DNA of 64,000 nucleotides from Triatoma infestans (taxonomy: Eukaryota > Arthropoda > Insecta > Hemiptera > Reduviidae), in contig JAAEAF010014367.1 in NCBI GenBank assembly GCA_011037195.1, forward strand, positions 1 to 64,000, read 5' to 3'. The stretch's first letter is position 1. Every line of letters begins with the position of its first letter. Below the pieces are notes generated by a model. That model ran no database searches. It saw only the letters and a list, made by a program, of their open reading frames with translations, and was not told the DNA's origin. Made by a program: the position numbers and the translations under genes. Below, one piece after another: positions 56,645 through 64,000 of the stretch.

Positions 56645-57415
56645 CTAGTCTTTACTCCCTTGTGATTTGTCAAGGCTGTGTGAGCGGCGCCTCTCCACTA
56701 AAAAGTTTTCAATAGAATTCTGTCTTTTCATTTCTGTTATCTTATTTTTCTTATCTAATGGTAACCTCTCTGAGTTTCCACGTTTTCCTTTCTCGGGCGA
56801 TTCACTCAGTTTCCGTTTTTTACTGTTCATCTTCTTATCAATTATTATTAGTTTATCGTATTTGATAACTGCAAATTTACCTTCATCTCGAGCTTTTTTC
56901 AATTCGTCTTTCAAATTACGTCGAATCTGGAGAATTTTTGGAGGAAAATCTTCTGTCAGATAAATATTGGTATCTCGTAAATTTTTCTTTTTTTGTAAGA
57001 TATCTAATTTCTTTTTCCAGGTTGTAAAACCTACAATAATTGGTCTATCACTGTTTACTGCAGAGGTGCCAATTCTTTTAATGAAGTCTATTTCTTCATC
57101 TTTTATGTTTATTTTCAGTGCATTTCGAATGAAACTTAATATTTTTCCCTCTAGACAAACTCTATTTTCATCTTCATCTTTTATTCCATATATCACTATA
57201 TTCTTTCTTCTAACTTCACGTTCCAAGAAATCAATACGTTTCTCCTGATTGCTTAATATAACTTGCATTCCTTTGAAAACCTCTTTGAAATTCGTAGAAA
57301 AGTTATCTGTAAATTTATTTAGTTCTCCATTTATTTCTGATTTCATTTCTTCTTTTAATTCGTTTTTAAATGTTTGTAATAAACTTTTAAGTGTATGTGC
57401 ATCCATGGCAGGCAA
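56645..57415 (-). CDS. LINE ORF1, coiled-coil RNA-binding protein, intact
   Basis: An uninterrupted 256-codon frame starting MPAMDAHTLKSLLQTFKNEL. Residues about 10-75 are helical and charged, likely a trimerising coiled coil. RRKNIVIYGIKDEDEN (about residues 69-84) and YLTEDFPPKI (about 153) resemble the RRM-like core of L1/CR1 ORF1 proteins. The C-terminal 60 residues are very basic with a PEKGKRG stretch. It overlaps the start of ORF2 closely (7-base gap). It is the only LINE ORF in the window without a break. Its role is to bind LINE RNA. Confidence 0.75.
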   Translation of the reverse strand: MPAMDAHTLKSLLQTFKNELKEEMKSEINGELNKFTDNFSTNFKEVFKGMQVILSNQEKRIDFLEREVRRKNIVIYGIKDEDENRVCLEGKILSFIRNALKINIKDEEIDFIKRIGTSAVNSDRPIIVGFTTWKKKLDILQKKKNLRDTNIYLTEDFPPKILQIRRNLKDELKKARDEGKFAVIKYDKLIIIDKKMNSKKRKLSESPEKGKRGNSERLPLDKKNKITEMKRQNSIENFLVERRRSHSLDKSQGSKD

Positions 57416-57901
57416 TATGAAAGAAGTGTAAAAAAAAAAAAAAAAAAATTAAATTAAATTATAATGAACTGGTTTATTTTAAAATGAACTTGAACTTGAG
57501 AATAATATAGTACCGATAACAGAACCAAATGTTTAATATTTATATTTTTGTTAAAATAAGCTTTGTTTTCATATGACGTGGCTTGTAACATACAGAAACA
57601 ATCCTCTATAGTTGATACATAATATTTATGCCACAGTTACACAATGAAGTATCGATACCCCACTCCATACTTCATACAGACATACCTTTACATGTATTCC
57701 TTTTAATTTAATTCAGTGAGATATTTTCTTTAATTTTCAAAAAACCGCTCGATAAATTTTTTTAAAACTTTCAACACTTGTTAAAAACAATTCTAACTTT
57801 GTTTTTGCAAATTTTTATCGATGTATTCCACCTAAAACCTTATTAACTAAACTAAACTGTCAGACACGATGTTTACTGTATCACTTCACCAGACTAACTC
57901 C

Positions 57902-57913
57902 AGACAAATGAAT
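57902..57913. repeat. Target-site duplication, right copy
   Basis: AGACAAATGAAT, as at 53345-53356. Confidence 0.85.
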
Positions 57914-60147
57914 AAAGCAATGTAAACCTTAAAGTTCCTAGTCGTTCGATGGCCAACGCACTTGCACGTGAACGGACCGGCAAAATCTACACCACAATGA
58001 GAGAAAGCTTCGGATTCAGTCGCACGGAATGCAGGCAATTGTCCCATAATGCTGCTTGACCTCTCCTCGAAAACGAATGCAGGTGATGCAAGAACGTGTT
58101 ATTTGCTTTACAAGATTTACAAACCCATTTGTTATCCAGTACTGAGCTGAAATAAACCCAGTAATGAATGTTCTAGTGGCGTGGAAGTACTTTTCGTGAA
58201 TGTGACGAACGAAGATTCTCGTAAAATTAGTCCTTGCAGGCAAAAGGATCGGATGTTTTTTGTCAGAGGATAGAGACGCTGTTCTAAGTCTTCCTCCGAC
58301 TCTTAAGATACCATTTTCATCTATAAACGGGTCCAAGGACTTGAGCGCGCTAGTTTTCGATAGTGGTTGATTCTTCTGCAAACATAAGATTTCATTACTA
58401 TAGTAGTATTTCATAAGAATAGTATTCGTGCACTTCGACCGACATTCCGATTTCCTGCAATTCGCAATAAACCTTCTTATGTATCCAATAACCGAAATCA
58501 GACGAGTATAAGAAGAATATTTATCTATAAATAACGTATCCAGTCGTTCACTCACAGTGTGCTTACTTATTTTAGTCTTCTTCGCTTCTGCCATAGCGCG
58601 AACATCATTGTTGAGCGATGACTTTGCCTTGATAACCGCCTCGAAATCTAACATCAAAAATTGAGGCCCATATATCCACAACTTCTGCTCAACGAAATTT
58701 TTCGAGGAAATACTACGAGTTGCTAAATCTGCGGGGTTTTCTTTTGTGCATACATAATGCCAGCAAGAAGGTAGCGATTCTTGGATTTTGCTGACCCTGT
58801 TGGCAATGTAGATTGTCCATGTTTCTGGTGCTTTGCCGAGCCAGCTCAAAACAATCGTTGAATCCGTGAATGCGAACACGTTTTGAATTGGTAAGCTAAG
58901 GATATTGCGAACTTTAGTTATCAGTTTGCTTAATAATAATGCAGCTTGCAACTCCAACCTTGGTATAGTCAATGACTTCAACGGAGCTACCCGAGTCTTA
59001 GCACAAACGAACGAAGTGTAGATGCTACTATGCACATCCGTCGCTCTCAAGTATACTGCTGCACAATAAGCCTTATCACTAGCATCGCAAAACCCTATGA
59101 GTTGAATGGTTGTTATGTTGGTAGCCGATTTGAAATAGTAGCGATCAATGAAGAAATCCTTCAATCGAAATAAATCTTGATGATACTTCAGGAATTTGTT
59201 ACTCAATGCCTCAGGCACTTTACTATCCCAATCAACCTTTTCACGCCAAAGCTCTTGCAAAAGAATTTTCGCACGTATGGTTACCGGAGATAACACCCCA
59301 AAAATATCGAAAGTGCGAGCAATTTCCGCTAGCATAATACGTTTTGTCAAATATGGTGATATTTCTTTCAGCTTTAACGAAATACTCAAATGATCTTTTT
59401 CTGGCTTCCATAAAACACCTAAAATACTTACGTTTTCATTGTAAAATTTTCTATCATCAGCATTCCCTATAAGTTGTTCATCAACACTATCGAGTAGCAG
59501 CTTGGAATTACTCATATATTTTCGTAGTGGAAAATTAGCAGTACTTAAAATTTCATGTATCGTTTTAAGGAGCGAAGTGGCTTCTTCCATTGTATCGGCC
59601 CCAGTAACCAGATCATCCATATAGAAATCACGGCGAATTGCCTTTGCTGCACCAGGATATTTATCCTCGGCTTCATCTGCCAATTTTGCTAAACACTTTG
59701 TGGCAAGAAATGAAGCGGGAGTGGCCATCCAACCAAATTTGAATCCCGAAGAACTATGTCTTCCACAGTAATCTTTTGGTTTAATAAGTATTTCTCAATA
59801 TACTCGGCGCCTATAATTATATCGATTTCGTTGTAGGGAAGTGCTTCTTCAGCGAATTTTATGTATTCTATTTTAGCTTTTAGTTTTTTGTAGGACGCAG
59901 CAGAGACTTCGTATTTAAAGGCCGTAAATGGAGCAACATCACAAGTAACGTCCAAGGAGAAATTATTTATCCTAGACAGGAGCGACAATGAGCATGTACG
60001 GTTACAGCTAACAGGCTGGCTACCTATGCCTGATATGGTAGTTAAATGCGATGTACGACTTGTTGGCAAGTGATACCTACGAACGAAGGTCTCGGAAATT
60101 AAAGTAGCTTGCGAAGCAGAGTCCGACAAAATTCTTGCTGATCCCAT
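57914..60147 (-). pseudogene. BEL pol: protease, truncated RT, RNase H, integrase N-terminal part
   Basis: Protease at 60147 to about 59900 has ILSDSASQATLIS, where the active-site D-S-G is D-S-A, then EIDIIIGAEY. At about 59730 the frame jumps directly to PASFLATKCLAKLADE and RRDFYMDDLVTGADT, so roughly 900 bases of RT (fingers and palm up to the catalytic Asp pair) are absent. RNase H-like motifs follow (GFCDASDKAYCAAVYLR near 59080, FTDSTIVLSWLG near 58860, NPADLATRS). Integrase starts with an H...H...C..C zinc module near 58190-58080 and GVDFAGPF (first Asp at 57987-57985). A frameshift near 58050 is present. The LINE interrupts after ALFICL. Confidence 0.85.
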
Positions 60148-60149
60148 GG

Positions 60150-61591
60150 TTTTTCCACAACGAAACTTGACAACAGCAGTAGGTAATAAAATAACCTTAT
60201 CAGCGACAGTTGTAGCACACGAATTTTTCCCAACGATGAGGAATCTGAGGCAGAAGGATTAGCTTGAATAGCTTCAATATTTTTGCTTACTGGCTTCGAT
60301 TGAAGGTATTCGATAGCAGTTTTGGTTTCTCGAAATGAAGTAAACTGTTGTGTTTTAGTCCGCAAGACTTACATAAAGAGGATTGGCATGTAGCCGCAAA
60401 ATGTCCTTTGCCAAGGCAATTCTGGCATAACTGATTATTTTTTACAATATGAAACCGTTCGGTTGGAGATTTTCCAAAAAAAATTCTGCATTCTATTAGC
60501 CGATGAAAGTTATTACACGCTACACATTTCGGTTTGGAGGCAAGGAATGATTTTTTTAATGAATCGCTCCTAATTGTGTTTTTAGGGGTTAGTTTCAATT
60601 TATCAGTTTCTATTTGCCTATCTTCAACGGTGAAAGCACGATTTTCTAGGAATTTAGTCAACTGATCAAATGAAAGAAATTTTGTATTGCATGTGACTGA
60701 ATTTTCCCAATCGCGTTTAGTTACCTCATCTAATTTTACACAAATCATGAAGGATAGCATAGTCGACCAGCTATCTACGTTTTCACCAGTTGCTTTTAGT
60801 CCTCTAAGCGCTCTATTTGAGTCATCTAGAAGTACACGAATACCCAACTCAGATTTGATTTTAGAGAGACTAAAAAGGTCATGCAAATGCGCCTTAATAA
60901 TTGATCTTTTATTATCGTAACGGCTACATAATGTGTTCCATGTTTCTTCATATGCAGCATCGCTTAAAGCAACATCCTTTACAATACCTGCAGCATTATC
61001 AATCAAGGCAATTTTTAAGAAATACAGTTTCTGTACATTAGGAATCTCAGGATTGTCATGCACTAAATTTTTAAAATCTATGGAAGATTCTTCTCGACCG
61101 TTGTTGTTTTTTTTTATTTTTTTTTCAAAAAAAGACCGAACTCACGATCCTTTTCCTTTAAAATCTATAAAGTTTCTGATACCTCCACCAAATTTTGGAA
61201 CTTTAACTTTTTGTAATTTTGGAGTATCATTTGAATTTAAGTAGCTATTATATGATGTTGAAGTGAAAATAGAATTTCTACTTACATCTTTATTGATCAA
61301 CTTGTTCATTTCTTTTACTTTAGCTTCTAATGTAGCAAATACGTCACGAATTTCATCAGCTTCCTTCAACAAATCGCTTTCCTTTTTCTCTGTATCCTTA
61401 TCCTCTCCATCAAGTTCCAATATTGCTTTCTTATTAATCTTAAAATATTCAACTTTATTATCTACATACTCACCAATTAAAGCTTCTAATTTTGAGACTA
61501 TTTCTGAAGAAGGTGGTTTTTCCAACGAGGTTGCAATTTGATCTCTAATTCGAAACAAACAACGTTTGTAATAACCTAGCTCCTTTTCCAT
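60150..61591 (-). pseudogene. BEL gag
   Basis: MEKELGYYKRCLFRIRDQIA at 61591 opens a coiled-coil N-terminus. The KVPKFGGGIRNF block (about 61190) is the usual BEL 'LPKFxGxxxxW' position. After a frameshift around the A-rich 61095-61140 stretch the frame resumes with NVQKLYFLKIAL and LxxRYDNKR to about 60287. Zinc-knuckle sequence CQNCLGKGHFAATC followed by CKSCGLKHNSLLHF lies at about 60440-60360. The product would form the virus-like particle in the cytoplasm. Confidence 0.8.
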
Positions 61592-61692
61592 AATGGGAAT
61601 TGGGTAGTTCCAACGACGAAAATTGAGGAAAAGTTTATAAAGACCTGAATTTCCACACGATGTAACTTTTATCCGGTCCGGAGTAAGACCAA

Positions 61693-61977
61693 TGTTTGTG
61701 TGTTGCGCTGATTCTTGGTAAGTTTAATGTCTAATCGAATGGACTGTATAAATTTAAGATAAACACTTTAAAGGTTGAAAAATATAATTGTACATAAACA
61801 AAGTAGTACAATAGTACGAATAACCACAACAAAAAGTGTACTAAACGAAAGCAAATATTCTTTTTATTCAGATTCAACTACATGAATTTTTGCCAACGAA
61901 AAACACAACTGATTTTTTTTAGAACATTAATATAACCATATGATTTTTATTTAGTAATTATAAATTGTCTTCTAACA
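61693..61977 (-). repeat. BEL 5' LTR
   Basis: 285 bases and near-identical to the other LTR, differing by a few substitutions and small indels. It is followed, in element orientation, by TTGGTCTTACTCCGGACCGG. The TGG one base after the LTR is consistent with a tRNA primer-binding site; the tRNA was not identified. Confidence 0.9.
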
Positions 61978-61982
61978 TACAT

Positions 61983-63146
61983 ATTCTAATATAATTTAAT
62001 ATTATTTATATTTAATATTATTAATATTTATATTATTATTATTAATATACTCAGATTATCAAGATGACCATGAATCAAAAGTTTTTTAATGTGTAGTTGG
62101 CGGCACTGGACTGATATCAGATTGATCAGCTGAAGATTAGTTGCACTGTTTATCACCTGTGGATGTTATAGAGAATAAAAAATCATGGAAGCTAAATTCA
62201 TTACGGAGAGCAGCGGCATCTCTTGAGAGAAAGACAAACCATTTGGGAATATTTTAAACAATTAAATTAAATCACATGGTAAGATTTGAAAGTATTCTAA
62301 ATAAATCATATGGGTAGTTTTGTACTACTTGATTGTAAAGAAAAGCGTGTTTAATGGTGTTAAGATTTAGTTTTCTTTGGACAATAATTAAACCCGCGGG
62401 TGTGAGTGTCTTTTTGCTTATTGATTCATGCAAGCATTTTGCTTTGTATAAGAAATTCAGGATTATGTAATTTTAACTGATTAATATAATTGAAAATTAT
62501 GAAATTACTGAAATTATGTTTTTTTATACCAATCTTTAAATGTTCTCACTTGATTGTGTCTGTGCATGTTTTTGTTTGTTGCCTACTTGAAATTAAATCT
62601 GTTGAGGACTGATCATTGTCTTTTCTTTATTAAACCCACCCCCTTTCCACTGAGTTTACCGGGACAATCAAGTACATGTAACACTGTTTACATTGCAGAA
62701 ATAGAGTATGCTCTTGTAGAAGAGTCCAAGGCTACCTCTCTATTGTTTCTAAGTACTTGCCCATAATTCCCCATCCTGTAGATGATAAGGTTTTATCTTT
62801 TCAAACTTTACACTATTCAACTTTTTATTCCTTGACTTAGTAGAAATAAATTTGGACATAAGTTACAAAAAAGGTGACAATCGATTTATAAGGCAGTATG
62901 AATCGTTTGACGTCACCCATGCAAAAATCTTCTACTTTAACCTCTAAAAAAACGACGACAATAATGGGTACTTAGTTGATAATGACGGACGCTTAATGAA
63001 GTGGTTAGTTACTGTTCCAAGGTAAAGTACCAAGTTCAATAATTAATTTCCCGTAAATTACCGTCTAGCATGCCGTCACATAATTTTTATTTAATTATTA
63101 CTTTCAACTTAGGTGATTATCTATTAATTAGTATATCCCCATGGAT
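61983..63146. other. No gene seen
   Basis: AT-rich spacer. A 70-codon frame at 62554-62766 has no domain, and no HCR block was recognised. Confidence 0.35.
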
Positions 63147-63208
63147 TATCATGAATGTTGTAAAATAGATATTCGTTCGGTCATAAAAATCTCTCTTTTA
63201 AATTTTCA

Positions 63209-63242
63209 CCGACGTTTCGGCAAATTTATTGCCTTCTTCAGG
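63209..63242 (-). ncRNA. Hammerhead-like motif in left arm
   Basis: CTGAAGA (63241-63235), A, GGCAA TAAAT TTGCC hairpin (5-bp stem II), GAAA (63218-63215), CGTC, GG. ACGT can self-pair between copies. Stem I is weak past the first pair. Confidence 0.5.
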
Positions 63243-63715
63243 TTTTAATACAAATCAGAAAAAAGAAAAAAAAACAACATAACATATAAATTTAAAATAA
63301 ACATTTTCAAAAAATTTTTTAAAATAAACTACTAATTTAAATTCTTAGTTAGATATTAAGACTCGGTTTTCCCATCCACTCTCCTAGCCCTTTATAAACC
63401 TTGACCCATCCAATGTCCGTAACACTTGGTGATGGTACTGTAGTAACACAACTTAAACTATAGTTTTTAAGAAATTTTTGTAAGTACAATTCCTATGTTA
63501 TTTCCATATTTTACTCTTATGTATGCCAATATTTCAATAGTTGGGATGTAGTTTATTATTGATCTGCTCTGCAGCAATAGTCAAAATAAATTTAAAATGG
63601 ATACATATATATAACCTCTTCATTTAGTTTATTTAAAAAATTTATATTTTGAATTTATATGTTATATTGTTTTTTTCTTTTTTTTCTGATTTATATTAAA
63701 ACCTTAGTACAGACC

Positions 63716-63748
63716 CTGAAGATGGCAATAAATTTGCGAAACGTCGGT
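63716..63748 (+). ncRNA. Hammerhead-like motif in right arm
   Basis: CTGAAGA (63716-63722), a stem II that has lost one C, GAAA (63738-63741), CGTC, GGT. ACC before the core pairs with GGT after GTC, giving a 3-bp stem I. Confidence 0.5.
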
Positions 63749-64000
63749 GAAATTTAAAAAGAGTTTTTTTTTTATGACGGAACCTCAACATCTATTTTAC
63801 AACATTGAATACAGCAGTCGTAACGAACACCAAAACATCAATATTGCCGAGGTGAGCACTAATGTCAACTGTACAATGGCTTAACTGTACGTCAATCTGC
63901 AATACCTATGGTAATGATGCCTGCACCATTTTAAAAAACTAGGCTAAAGAAAATAGGAAATTGGCATCCCTGTTGAACCAAAGGATTTTTTTATTAACTT

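Larger units (their letters stand above)
53357..57901 (-). mobile_element. RTE-like LINE nested in the BEL integrase
   Basis: A 4.5 kb full-length LINE with a 5' UTR (57901-57416), ORF1, ORF2 and an ATT-repeat 3' tail (complement TAATAATAATAA at 53357-53368). A perfect 12-bp target duplication and joining of the integrase reading across it prove insertion after the BEL element. The ORF2 sequence is RTE-like, while ORF1 resembles L1/CR1-type coiled-coil proteins, so the clade is tentative. Confidence 0.85.
52287..61977 (-). mobile_element. BEL/Pao LTR retrotransposon, internally deleted and split by a LINE
   Basis: Two nearly identical LTRs bound a gag-protease-RT-RNase H-integrase region on the minus strand. 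Flanking 5-mers TATAT (52282-52286) and TACAT (61978-61982) fit a 5-bp target duplication with one change. Most of the RT upstream of the DFYMDDL box is missing, and a 4.5 kb LINE sits inside the integrase. Without the LINE the element is about 5.1 kb, short for BEL/Pao. It is not autonomous. Confidence 0.88.
63147..63808. repeat. Foldback element with ~190-bp arms, each carrying a hammerhead-like motif
   Basis: The left arm from AATGTTGTAAAATAGAT (about 63147) to TTTTTAAAATAAACTA (about 63331) is repeated in inverse complement from about 63622 to ATCTATTTTACAACATT (about 63792-63808), with small indels and a 13-base insertion. The central 290 bases are non-coding. Size and structure fit a MITE or foldback transposon; the target duplication is ambiguous. 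Confidence 0.75.

Overview
This window is eukaryotic and almost certainly insect. It is AT-rich, with one host gene split by introns with GT/AG junctions, spread among many decayed retrotransposons. The transposon set (Jockey, I-clade, RTE, R1-like, BEL/Pao, Tc1) is typical of arthropods, and a hemipteran is my guess, at low confidence. There are no bacterial features and no CRISPR array.

The host gene is a six-coding-exon CRAL-TRIO (alpha-tocopherol-transfer-protein-like) lipid carrier on the minus strand, 44011 down to 30339. The exons join in one frame to 310 codons plus stop. Its introns are filled with repeats, LINE remnants and an inverted, broken copy of its own last exon (33658-33932).

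Layout: 1-1.6 kb is the 5' half of a Jockey-type LINE (minus) with a 5'-truncated SINE inserted. 5.1-12.2 kb is a nearly full-length but frameshifted RNase H-containing I-clade LINE (minus). 14.3-14.6 kb is a tRNA-headed SINE. 15.3-16.0 kb is a dead Tc1 transposase, and 16.0-18.5 kb a 5'-truncated RTE LINE with a (CAT)10 tail. 18.5-18.8 kb (plus) and 22.2-23.8 kb (minus) are R1-like LINE remnants. 30.3-44.0 kb is the CRAL-TRIO gene. 47.2-48.5 kb is a 1.3 kb minisatellite. 50.4-50.9 kb is an unrecognised broken ORF. 52.3-62.0 kb is a BEL/Pao LTR retrotransposon (minus) whose integrase gene is split by a 4.5 kb RTE-like LINE flanked by a perfect 12-bp target duplication. 63.1-63.8 kb is a foldback element.

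Three layers of structure are not explained by ordinary genes. (1) Seven short motifs share a hammerhead-ribozyme layout: CTGANGA, stem II hairpin, GAA (GAT in one), then a tetra- or hexanucleotide that is a perfect palindrome in six of the seven. They lie in dispersed or foldback repeats at about 12.35, 14.97, 24.4, 33.6, 39.05, 63.2 and 63.7 kb. (2) An abundant non-coding repeat, called the HCR repeat here (hairpin-capped repeat), carries a 5' hairpin, a (GT)n tract, two to three direct modules of about 270 bp and a 3' end with a GTGTGA...TCACAC hairpin. It occurs in some 20 fragments in both orientations, and its 5' terminus appears to have seeded the minisatellite at 47 kb. (3) The SINE tail matches the 3' hairpin of the resident I-clade LINE, consistent with SINE-LINE partnership.

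All assignments rest on reading the sequence by eye. No alignment, folding or database search was run, and boundaries of decayed elements are approximate.
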